Shown here piece by piece: positions 1 to 6,935 of a stretch of 64,000 bases of DNA. The notes under the pieces were generated by a model. It was not told the DNA's origin and searched no databases. It saw only the letters and a program-made list of their open reading frames with translations. Within the stretch, counting starts at the first letter, position 1, and each line of letters starts with the position of its first letter. This stretch comes from Algoriphagus formosus (lineage in GTDB: Bacteria > Bacteroidota > Bacteroidia > Cytophagales > Cyclobacteriaceae): positions 1 to 64,000 of the forward strand of contig NZ_NIUC01000006.1 of NCBI RefSeq assembly GCF_002807035.1. Reading direction: 5' to 3'. A program made the position numbers and the translations under genes.

Positions 1-1
1 G

Positions 2-88
2 ATGAATGAATACAATACATATGCACCACATTCCGCTTTAGAAATGAAAACACCAAATGAATTTTATAACTTTAAAATCGCTGCTTAA
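2..88 (+). CDS. IS3-family transposase, C-terminal end only (partial at window edge)
   Basis: The reading frame enters from the left edge and stops with TAA at 86-88. The 28 visible residues include YNTYAPHSALEMKTPNEF, which fits the conserved tail of IS3-type (OrfB, rve-domain) transposases, where a YN..RPH(S/A)..L...TP pattern follows the last catalytic region. The catalytic DDE residues would lie to the left of the window, so activity cannot be judged. The sequence immediately after the stop (agtccaactttttagc, from 91) has the look of an IS3-type terminal repeat, which would place the end of the element at about 110. The family call rests on a short tail. Confidence 0.6.
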   Translation: MNEYNTYAPHSALEMKTPNEFYNFKIAA

Positions 89-92
89 CTAG

Positions 93-584
93 TCCAACTT
101 TTTAGCGGAAAGAGCAGAGTTAGAAAGTAAATCTGAATATATTCATAAAGCACTAGTTGAATTTTTACGTCCAATTCAGATTCAATCTGAAGTATTCAAA
201 ACTGAATTTAAGAAATTAATTGAAGAATGCGGTGATAACATTGATAGAGCAGTTGATTTATGTAGCTCCCTTGATGTTTATGAAGAAAAGGGGGAATTCT
301 TAATTTCCATGCTTATCGAAATAGCTAATGAATTATGTGCTAAATATGAATTTGATAATGAAAAATTAATTCAAATTTTTGGCTCCAATTATATCAGAAA
401 TCTTGGTTCAAAATCGGGTCCTGCAGGTGGACCCTTTCCTCAAGATTTAAATAAAAGAGAAGAATTAAATCAATTGATGGGCAAATATCAAATGCATGCG
501 AAAGTGAAAAGAATTTTTGATTACTCATTAGAAAGAGTAAATAATGATATTGAAAGAGATAGATTTGAAGATGAAAAATGGTAG
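93..584 (+). pseudogene. 3' remnant of an unknown gene, probably cut by the IS3-type element
   Basis: A frame is open from 93 to the TAG at 582-584 (about 160 codons), but its first ATG is at 309, deep inside a stretch that already reads as protein: charged, helical sequence such as ERAELESKSEYIHKALVEF. The coding sense therefore begins where the transposon end should lie (about 105-110). The simplest reading is that the IS removed or displaced the gene's 5' end. A short protein from ATG 309 (91 residues) is possible but less likely. I do not recognise the family. The product is acidic and helical, with a glycine-proline rich spot (SGPAGGPFPQDL) near its middle. Confidence 0.45.
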
Positions 585-601
585 TTCAAGCGCACACAGC
601 C

Positions 602-655
602 AAGCACATTTGCAATTCGCACAAGCCAAGACACAACCAAAAATTGCAAAAGAGC
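602..655. other. attC-like imperfect hairpin
   Basis: The arms aagcacatttgcaatt and aattgcaaaagagctt are near-perfect inverted complements (about 13 of 17 positions), separated by a loop rich in CAAGCC and ACAACC. It starts directly after the stop codon of the preceding remnant. Imperfect hairpins just behind a stop codon are the layout of integron cassette recombination sites, but the canonical core motif is not present, so this is only attC-like. The stretch 656-795 that follows holds no gene I can support. Confidence 0.35.
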
Positions 656-795
656 TTACCTGTCTACCAACGCTTTTTTGCCGACCCTAAAAACTAAATT
701 TTTCAGAAACAGCCGTACTTTGATTGAGCGGATTAGTGATTGGAAAAGATTGATAATTAACTGATAATGAATAAAGCCCAGCATACAACACGGTA

Positions 796-1219
796 TTCCA
801 TGAATAATCAAAAGTTCATTTTCTGGCATTTTTTCTTTGTTTAGGCTGTTTTTGAGTTGATTGCCTTCTTTTTGGACTGATTGGAAGAAGTCAAGAATGG
901 ACAAAGCGCTGCCCTGCGGGTGGATTGCCCACCTTCGGTCGGCAGGTCCACTCGCCTTGTTCTTTACTTCTGCAGAATCAGTCCATTCCTTGCGATCATC
1001 AAAATATTTAGCCGCCTCAGGCGGGCAAGCCATGCTTCTCCCGATATTCATCGGGAAGATCCATACTATTTATGGTCTCAGTTTCCGGTTAGTTTAGTAA
1101 GTGCTCCAGCCCCATACTATAATAGAGTTCCTGATTATTGGACTCACATCCCGATAGGCATCGGGATTGAGAGGTCTGGAGCTTATTGATGGGCTTGATC
1201 CAATGGTCCTTGCCACAGA
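796..1219. repeat. Dispersed repeat next to the IS110 element, copy 1
   Basis: This sequence recurs almost unchanged at 3459-3910, and in rearranged form at 18575-18670 and 20137-20440. It begins in a conserved ttccatgaataatcaaaag and contains several short palindromes: a GC-rich one at about 915-950, gccgcc/ggcgggc at about 1012-1026, a cccgat/atcggg pair near 1042-1056, and another at 1148-1167. Short open frames on both strands inside it are repeated with it and look non-coding. The part nearest the transposase gene (about 1075-1219) belongs to the IS end; the rest may be the target-side repeat or a mosaic of small palindromic elements. Confidence 0.7.
1092..1219 (-). ncRNA. Candidate bridge RNA in the 3' end of the IS110 element
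   Basis: Directly downstream of the transposase stop lies a stretch that folds cleanly. The outer stem is gctccag (1103-1109) with ctggagc (1176-1182). The inner stem is atcccgat (1148-1155) with atcgggat (1160-1167), closed by a 4-base loop. The copy at 3737-3905 keeps both stems; the decayed copy near 20300-20400 keeps the outer stem and has one mismatch in the inner one. IS110-family elements encode a structured bridge RNA in a non-coding end that pairs with donor and target, and in the IS1111 group it is on this side. Function is inferred from position and structure only. Confidence 0.4.
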
Positions 1220-2275
1220 CTAAGTTGAATATCCTACCTGGTAAAGTTCACCGGTTTTTAGGACATGATATATTCTTGACAGGAGTTTTCTTGCTATGAT
1301 AACTATGGCTCGTTTGCCGGTATGTCTTTGCAATAGTTCCTCGTATCGATTCAGCATCACCAGATCGCGTTGCACAGTGGTCCAGGCACATTCGATAAGC
1401 GAACTCCTCAGTCCCTGATGATGGCGATAAGTCATGTAGCCTTTTCGGTCTGATTCACCGCTGGAATGGACCATCGGTTTGAGCCCGATATAGCTGTTGA
1501 AGTGTTTGAAATTCCTGAAGCGATGGATATCCTCAATCTCAGTGAGTAACTGGACTGTTGTCAAAGGTCCTATTCCTGGAATCTGTCTCAGCAACTTGGA
1601 ATTTGCCTTGTATTTTGCCTTTCGCTGTAAGGAGCGTACTGAGATAGAAACTTTTAGAAAATGGCGATACGTAAACTCAAATTGGTCAAGCAATAAATCC
1701 ATTACCAGTCTGCTGCTGGCTGAAGGAAGCTCGACTACGGCCAACCAGTCCAGAAAGTCCTTGGTCCAATAAGGATTGTCGTACTTATGAGGTGTTTCTA
1801 TCCCGTTTTGTAGAAGTTTGTCTTTGATCCTGTTTTTCACCCGGACCAAGTCTGCCCAGAGTCTCTTTCGATATCTGAAGAGTTGTCGATCACCTTCTGT
1901 TTCCTGAGTTGGAACGTGGATTCCTCGCAGCAGTCCCGCTCGAAGTGCTTTGGCCATTTTACGGCTGTCCACCGGATCAGTCTTTTCACTGCTCTCCTTG
2001 TTGGTGGTGGGTAGGTCGGCAGGATTGATCACCAAACATTCATATCCGAAAGAACATAGTTCACGATAGATCCAAAATCCGAACTTACAGGCTTCATAGC
2101 AACAGATGATCTGATGTTTTGGAAAAAACTTATCCAAGTAAGACTTCAAGGCCTTGGGATTAGGTACCTGACTGAAGGTTTTATGATGGCAATTGGCTGT
2201 AAAGATCGAAACACTCCATTGACGCTTGTGTACATCGATCCCAATGAATAACTTAGGAGAAACTTCGGTGTCCAT
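1220..2275 (-). CDS. IS110-family transposase (DEDD recombinase)
   Basis: The 351-residue product has the normal size for this family. The N-terminal RuvC-like DEDD domain opens with IGIDVHK (Asp14), continues with CYEACKFG (Glu61) and closes with KTDPVDSRKMAKAL (Asp100, Asp103), so all four acidic positions are present. The C-terminal Transposase_20 part carries the helix-hairpin-helix QIPGIGPLTTVQLL (about 231-244) and a conserved SSG at 271-273, where the nucleophilic serine of the family is expected. The gene looks intact and could mobilise the broken copies elsewhere in the window. It starts with ATG at 2273-2275, about 70 bases inside the element end. Confidence 0.9.
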   Translation of the reverse strand: MDTEVSPKLFIGIDVHKRQWSVSIFTANCHHKTFSQVPNPKALKSYLDKFFPKHQIICCYEACKFGFWIYRELCSFGYECLVINPADLPTTNKESSEKTDPVDSRKMAKALRAGLLRGIHVPTQETEGDRQLFRYRKRLWADLVRVKNRIKDKLLQNGIETPHKYDNPYWTKDFLDWLAVVELPSASSRLVMDLLLDQFEFTYRHFLKVSISVRSLQRKAKYKANSKLLRQIPGIGPLTTVQLLTEIEDIHRFRNFKHFNSYIGLKPMVHSSGESDRKGYMTYRHHQGLRSSLIECAWTTVQRDLVMLNRYEELLQRHTGKRAIVIIARKLLSRIYHVLKTGELYQVGYST

Positions 2276-2400
2276 GATATCTTCTTTTTGTTTCTACTAC
2301 TCTTACGAACCAGATTATATCATGGGAACTATAACTTATGGCGGGGAAAGTGGTAAATTCAAGCTTTGTGCTTTTAAGTAAGTTTGTTGCAAACCGACAG

Positions 2401-2454
2401 GAAAGTGCTTCGAAAACCGCCACAAGTCATATACGCAAAACGTTGTGGGCAATT
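2401..2454 (+). repeat. Left boundary sequence of the nuclease cassette
   Basis: The blocks aaagtgcttcgaaaacc, then acgca, then gttgtgggcaatt stand immediately upstream of the nuclease gene. A matching series (aagtgccttgaaatccc, acgca, ggtggcaataatt) stands upstream of the serine hydrolase gene at 18921-18970. The last block is the inverted complement of the sequence that closes the cassette (tgcccacaac at 3443-3452). Shared ends around unrelated single genes suggest a cassette-type mobile unit. Confidence 0.5.
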
Positions 2455-2465
2455 AAAAGAAAAAC

Positions 2466-3470
2466 ATGAAACCAAACTTATTTAGATGGGCGACATCAGA
2501 ACTTAGTCAGGACGCATTTCTCTGTTGGTTAGTTGAATGGGGAAAACCTCACTTAAAAGGTGAACCCCTAAATACGTTAGCCACAAAGTTCATTACAGAA
2601 CTTTCAGACCTTAAAGCATCTGATATTGACGAATTAGAAGTTAGAAAACAGTATAAAAACATTGACATAGTTGTTGTAATCAATAAGAGATTTGCAATTC
2701 TGATTGAAGACAAGGTTCACGCAAAAAATCATAGCAACCAACTTCAGCGATATGCTGAAACCCTAAAAGAAGAATTTTCTGAAAAAGACTTATATCTCAT
2801 TTACCTTAAAACAGGTGACCAAAGCAATTACAGGAATGTAGAGTCAAAAGGTTATAAAACTTTTAAGCGTAGCCAGTTATTGAAACTACTGAATGAAGGG
2901 AAAGAAAATGGAGTAAACAACAATATTTTTAACGATTTTCTTAATTACCTAACGAATATTGACAACTCAGTAAACAGTTTTAAAACACTGCCAATAGATA
3001 AATGGCATAGGGACAGTTGGAAAGGGTTTTATATAGAACTTCAAAAAAGATTAGATCAAGGAGATTGGGACTACGTGCCTCAAAAGAACGGTGGGTTTCT
3101 CGGATTTTGGTGGCATTGGGACCACATGGACTACAAGGAGTCAGGTTTCGATTTCTATTTACAACTTGAACATGGAAAATTCTGTTTCAAAATCATTCCG
3201 AATGATGTACAATTAAATCAAGAGATAAGAAACTACTACAGAAATATACTTTTTCAGTTTGCACAAAAAAATGACCTTAGAATAGAAAGGAATGGGCGGT
3301 GTATAAAAGGCAAAACCAAGACTATGACCGTTGCCAAATTATCATCGAGTTACATACAAACTGACTCTGAAAATAGAATTGACCTCGAAAGGACAATTGA
3401 GAAAATTAAGGGAATAGAAAATTTAATGAAACAAATAAAAACTGCCCACAACAATGGCTTCCATGAATAA
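2466..3470 (+). CDS. PD-(D/E)XK nuclease family protein
   Basis: The 334-residue protein opens with SELSQDAFLCWLVEW, then has the core of the PD-(D/E)XK superfamily: NIDIVVVI (Asp67) followed by ILIEDKVHA (Glu81-x-Lys83) and SNQLQRY (Gln92). This is the layout of a family of stand-alone nucleases that often sit in defence or mobile regions. The C-terminal half (about 180-320) has an aromatic-rich segment (GFLGFWWHWD) of unknown role. There is no methyltransferase partner nearby, so a restriction pair is unlikely. The gene lies alone between inverted boundary sequences. Its last codons run into the boundary repeat, so residues HNNGFHE are encoded by repeat DNA and the natural end may have been lost. 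A defence role is inference. Confidence 0.75.
   Translation: MKPNLFRWATSELSQDAFLCWLVEWGKPHLKGEPLNTLATKFITELSDLKASDIDELEVRKQYKNIDIVVVINKRFAILIEDKVHAKNHSNQLQRYAETLKEEFSEKDLYLIYLKTGDQSNYRNVESKGYKTFKRSQLLKLLNEGKENGVNNNIFNDFLNYLTNIDNSVNSFKTLPIDKWHRDSWKGFYIELQKRLDQGDWDYVPQKNGGFLGFWWHWDHMDYKESGFDFYLQLEHGKFCFKIIPNDVQLNQEIRNYYRNILFQFAQKNDLRIERNGRCIKGKTKTMTVAKLSSSYIQTDSENRIDLERTIEKIKGIENLMKQIKTAHNNGFHE
3443..3462 (+). repeat. Right boundary sequence of the nuclease cassette
   Basis: The sequence tgcccacaacaatggcttcc overlaps the 3' end of the nuclease gene and is the inverted complement of the left boundary block gttgtgggcaa. Close relatives stand at 20122-20140 (attgccaacaacggcttcc) and at 780-799 (gcatacaacacggtattcc). 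In each case the same downstream sequence follows (ccatgaataatcaaaag). Confidence 0.5.
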
Positions 3471-3910
3471 TCAAAAGTTCATTTTCTAGCATTTTTTCTT
3501 TGTTTAGGCTGTTTTTGAGTTGATTGCCTTCTTTTTGGACTGATTGGAAGAAGTCAAGAATGGACAAAGCGCTGCCCTGCGGGTGGATTGCCCACCTTCG
3601 GTCGGCAGGTCCACTCGCCTTGTTCTTTACTTCTGCAGATTCAGTCCATTCCTTGCGATCATCGGAATATTTAGCCGCCACAGGCGGGCAAGCCATGCTT
3701 CTCCCGATATTCATCGGGAAGATCCATACTATTTATGGTCTCAGTTTCCGGTTAGTTTAGTAAGTGCTCCAGCCCCATACTATAATAGAGTTCCTGATTA
3801 TTGGACTCACATCCCGATAGGCATCGGGATTGATAGGTCTGGAGCTTATTAATAGGCTTGATCCGATGGTCTCCTCCGGTAAGGACTAAGTGGAATATCC
3901 TACCTGTTTT
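3459..3910. repeat. Dispersed IS110-associated repeat, copy 2 (no transposase)
   Basis: This is a near-identical copy of 796-1235, including the complete foldable segment (outer stem gctccag/ctggagc, inner cccgat/atcggg). It ends a few codons into the transposase gene, at about 3907, where the match to the intact element stops (tcctacctg then unrelated sequence). It is therefore the 3' end of an IS110 copy without its gene. It may have been left by deletion, or it may be a solo end that the intact copy's transposase could still act on. Confidence 0.75.
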
Positions 3911-4199
3911 TTGTGGTTGCGCATCTGATGCCAAAATACCTAAGCGGAAGCTAATTACACCCAGAAAAACCCGACTTTATCCGAGGCTACACAAGGAGCC
4001 TAGGATTAGATGAGTCCTGCTTAACAAGTAGGGATACCCCCATATTCTTAGCTTTTAGGTTACTATTACGCCCTTTTAATATTAAATTGGGCTTCCTTTC
4101 GGAGCAGAAAGTAAGACTGCTTTAGCTACACTAAGTGGTTTCTGTACTTTCTAGAGTTAAATAAAAGGCTGGTTTTATACTTTAATTACTTGTTTTTCA
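3911..4199. other. Gene-free stretch with consecutive small hairpins, upstream of the sensor kinase
   Basis: No gene is supported here. Between about 3980 and 4038 three small stem-loops follow each other: aggct/agcct, agga/tcct, and cctgctt/aagtagg with a 3-base loop. The promoter of the kinase gene should lie in the following 150 bases, but I see no convincing match to the Bacteroidetes -33/-7 consensus. Confidence 0.3.
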
Positions 4200-6164
4200 A
4201 TGAGGATCATCCCTTGTTTTTTCTTTTTGCTTTTACTTAGTGCGTTTTGTGTACCAAGGACAAAGGCCCAGAATTTTTCTTCCAAAATTAAAAATGAGCT
4301 TAAGGAGCTGGACAGCTTAAGTTCTTTAAATCCAAGCAATGACTCCCTATTGTATGAAACCATTGAGCTAGCTCAAAAGCTAAAGGACTATGATGTTGCG
4401 GTAAAGCATACCGCTAACCTGATCAACCTTTTCAAATATGAAAACGCAGCCCGGGCAAAAGTCCTTATACCCAAAACAATCCCGCTTTTAAAATCGGTAG
4501 AAGATAAAGAAGTGCTAAGTAAGTTTTATTTTGAGCTGGCTGATCTGCAGTACTATTCAGGGGAATTTGAAGAATCAATTTCCAACTTTGACAGTTCATT
4601 TTATTATGCCGAAAACAGGGATACTCCTTTAAAAGGACTTGCTAAACTGGGGAAAGGGATTGTATATGTCGATAAAGGGGAGTTTGGCAAAGCCTCCCTT
4701 ACTCTTCAGGAGGCTATTGGCTATTTCCGAAAGGATAAGGATACGCTCAACTGGATCAATGCCAAAAGTTCCATGACCATTTTGTATGGTAAAAACGGTT
4801 TTTATGATGAAGAGACCAAAGAACGTAATGAGCTGATCAGCTTAGCGGAAGCGTATAAAAAATACCCCAGTTTACCTTTGATTTTTTATAATGCAGCAGC
4901 CAGTGCCAATAAGATGGGGGAGCAAGAAAAACGCATTAATTATTTAAAAAAGGCCTTATCGTCAAATGAAACATCTGAATATCAGGATTTTTTTCATCCC
5001 ATACTTGTGACTGGCTTAATAGGGGCTTATGCCGAAAACGATAGTGTCTCCAAGGCAAATAGGTTAATAAAAGAATTGGAGCGGGATCCCAATCAGATAA
5101 GTGGTTTTAACGAAGCTTTCTATTTAGATGCAAAAAAGCGATTGGCATTTGCCGAAAAAGATTATCAAAAGGCACTAGATTATGGAACAGCTTACCTCAA
5201 ACTGAAACAAGAGAGTAAAGAATATGAGGAAATCCAGGAAGCTGATCAGTTTCTTTCGAAAGTATATAAAATGCTTGGTGATGAAAAGCAGGCCTTAAAG
5301 CATTTTGAAAATTACGCACACCTTAAAGATTCCATAACCAATATTCAAAGAGCACGGGTTTTAAGTTATTATCAAACCCTTTATGAAACCGAAAAGAGAG
5401 ATTCAAAAATAGCCGCGCAACAAACGAATATTGAGTTGTTGCAAGCCCAAAAGAAGTTGCAGACACAATGGCTTATTTTTGGAGGTTTGGGATTGGTTTT
5501 TGCATTCGCTTTCTCCAATGTTTTGCGCTCCAGGAGGTTTGCGAAAAAGGCTCAGAAACAGAACGAGGAATTTTCTCAATACGTAATATCTTCCCAGGAG
5601 CAGGAGCGAAATCGGGTGGCCATGGAGTTGCACGATAGTGTGGGTCAACAACTGATGTTGCTAACGCGGAAGGCAAAGAGTTCGGGAGATAGTTTTATCA
5701 AAGACCTGGCTACAGATACATTGGCTAATATTCGGGCAATTTCTCACAACCTGTACCCGGTAGTGCTCAAACGGTTGGGTTTTACAAAGGCTGCTGAGGA
5801 GCTTGTAAACGATCTGGATGAAACAACAGAATTGTTTTTTACAACAGAAATAGCTTTCGTAGATGATGTTTTAAATGAGGAACAAGCACTGCACGTATAT
5901 AGAATCCTTCAAGAAACTTTACAAAATATCGTAAAACACGCAAAAGCCAGTACAGTTGCTATAACAGTTTTAAAAGAGAAAAACCGGGTAAGCCTGACCG
6001 TACAGGATAACGGAATTGGTTTCGATTATAAAGAAATAATGACTTCCGGTAAAAGTTTAGGTATAAAATCCATTCAGGAACGCTGTAAGATTATTAAGGC
6101 TCACCTAGAAGTGCATTCAGAAACCTCCAAAGGAACACGTTTAAAAGTCTCAGTTTCCTTATAA
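4200..6164 (+). CDS. TPR sensor histidine kinase (NarL/HisKA_3 type)
   Basis: This 654-residue membrane sensor has a signal peptide (1-23, ending TKAQ), a tetratricopeptide-like helical sensor region (about 25-400, with GEFEESISNF, KGEFGKASLTLQEAI and DEKQALKHFE helices) and a coiled segment (about 395-420). One transmembrane helix (424-440) leads to the cytoplasmic kinase. The H-box is AMELHDSVGQQL with His478 as the phosphorylation site, typical of HisKA_3. The ATPase domain shows ILQETLQNIVKHA (N box) and VQDNGIGFD (G1). The next gene, 18 bases downstream, is its matching response regulator, and the pair precedes the giant adhesin, which they probably control. The signal sensed is unknown. 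Confidence 0.9.
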   Translation: MRIIPCFFFLLLLSAFCVPRTKAQNFSSKIKNELKELDSLSSLNPSNDSLLYETIELAQKLKDYDVAVKHTANLINLFKYENAARAKVLIPKTIPLLKSVEDKEVLSKFYFELADLQYYSGEFEESISNFDSSFYYAENRDTPLKGLAKLGKGIVYVDKGEFGKASLTLQEAIGYFRKDKDTLNWINAKSSMTILYGKNGFYDEETKERNELISLAEAYKKYPSLPLIFYNAAASANKMGEQEKRINYLKKALSSNETSEYQDFFHPILVTGLIGAYAENDSVSKANRLIKELERDPNQISGFNEAFYLDAKKRLAFAEKDYQKALDYGTAYLKLKQESKEYEEIQEADQFLSKVYKMLGDEKQALKHFENYAHLKDSITNIQRARVLSYYQTLYETEKRDSKIAAQQTNIELLQAQKKLQTQWLIFGGLGLVFAFAFSNVLRSRRFAKKAQKQNEEFSQYVISSQEQERNRVAMELHDSVGQQLMLLTRKAKSSGDSFIKDLATDTLANIRAISHNLYPVVLKRLGFTKAAEELVNDLDETTELFFTTEIAFVDDVLNEEQALHVYRILQETLQNIVKHAKASTVAITVLKEKNRVSLTVQDNGIGFDYKEIMTSGKSLGIKSIQERCKIIKAHLEVHSETSKGTRLKVSVSL

Positions 6165-6182
6165 TCCTTAAGTTTAAATTTT

Positions 6183-6830
6183 ATGTCTAAAACCAACCTT
6201 TCCGTAATACTGGCAGATGATCATCCCTTAATGTTAACCGGGCTGCAACAAGAACTAGAGCAGGCGGGATATAAGGTAGTGGCAACTGCAACTAACGGTA
6301 CTTCGGCGCTTGAAGCTATACATACGCATAATCCTGATATCGCTTTTTTAGATATAGAAATGCCATTTTTAAATGGTTTTGAAGTGGTAAACCGATTAAA
6401 GGATCAGCAATTGGATACCCGTTTTATAATGATGAGCTATCATAGGCAGAAAGGTTTTGTCGTACAGGCCAAAACAGTAGGTGTACAGGGCTACCTGTTG
6501 AAAGAGGATAGCTTTGAAGAAATTGCTTTATGTATAGCTGAGGTGATGAAGGGCAATTACTATTACAGCAAGTCCTTTGAAGGTGATTTTGAAACCATGG
6601 CCAACGAGGAGTTGAGAAAGATAAGTTTACTTACTCCCTCAGAACGCACCATCATTCGGTTGATTTCCCAAAATAAGACTTCTCTGGAGATTTGTGAGAC
6701 TTTGAATATTTCTAAACGGACGGTTGAAAAGCACCGTACCAACATCATTGCCAAGTTAGAACTGGAGCCTGTAGCCAACACCCTATCTGTTTGGATCAAC
6801 TCCCATACCGAGATCATAAACAGTCTGTAA
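6183..6830 (+). CDS. NarL/FixJ-family response regulator
   Basis: The 215-residue product has a receiver domain (about 5-125) with the acidic pair in LADDHPLM, the phospho-acceptor Asp57 in FLDIEMPFLNGFEV, and the conserved lysine in GYLLKED. The C-terminal LuxR-type helix-turn-helix (about 150-210) shows LTPSERTIIRLIS and ISKRTVEKHRTNII. It is the partner of the upstream kinase, in the same short operon. Three evenly phased TACGTA palindromes lie 15-50 bases downstream of this gene and upstream of the giant adhesin, and are a plausible binding site. Confidence 0.93.
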   Translation: MSKTNLSVILADDHPLMLTGLQQELEQAGYKVVATATNGTSALEAIHTHNPDIAFLDIEMPFLNGFEVVNRLKDQQLDTRFIMMSYHRQKGFVVQAKTVGVQGYLLKEDSFEEIALCIAEVMKGNYYYSKSFEGDFETMANEELRKISLLTPSERTIIRLISQNKTSLEICETLNISKRTVEKHRTNIIAKLELEPVANTLSVWINSHTEIINSL

Positions 6831-6844
6831 GTATTTTAAAGACA

Positions 6845-6879
6845 TACGTACTCTACGTAATATTTGCATGAGTTACGTA
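6845..6879. promoter_or_regulatory. Three phased TACGTA palindromes, candidate operator of the adhesin gene
   Basis: TACGTA occurs at 6845-6850, 6854-6859 and 6874-6879. The start-to-start spacings of 9 and 20 bases put the sites on nearly the same helical face. They lie between the response regulator and the adhesin start, about 60-90 bases upstream of the latter. NarL-type dimers bind short palindromes in such arrays. That this regulator binds here is inference. Confidence 0.4.
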
Positions 6880-6935
6880 TTTTATCAGGACTGCCCCGTC
6901 AATAATTTTGAGGTACTTAAAAAGACCTATTGATT

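Larger units (their letters stand above)
1075..2345 (-). mobile_element. IS110-family insertion sequence, apparently intact
   Basis: The element consists of one transposase gene on the minus strand, a short upstream end (2276 to about 2345) and a longer structured downstream end (about 1075-1219). Both ends are shared with the broken copies at 18670-18850 and 20279-20674, which is how the limits were estimated. The exact termini are uncertain by tens of bases. A longer non-coding end on the 3' side of the transposase is the arrangement of the IS1111 group of IS110 elements. No terminal inverted repeat is obvious, as is usual for this family. Confidence 0.65.

Noticed and set aside
656..1189. 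Open frames on both strands inside the repeat (for example a 131-residue frame on the minus strand and 78- and 102-residue frames on the plus strand)
   Set aside because: They are copied with the repeat at 3406-3852, overlap each other on both strands and contain palindromes; nothing in them looks like protein.
2466..3470. Restriction-modification system
   Set aside because: No methyltransferase or specificity gene lies nearby; only a lone nuclease can be supported.
3752..3934. 60-residue minus-strand frame next to repeat copy 2
   Set aside because: It covers the foldable IS end and reads into unrelated sequence; no start context or homologous copy as a gene.
6930..6935. TTG start two codons before the adhesin ATG
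   Set aside because: The ATG at 6936 gives the same signal peptide with a normal start.
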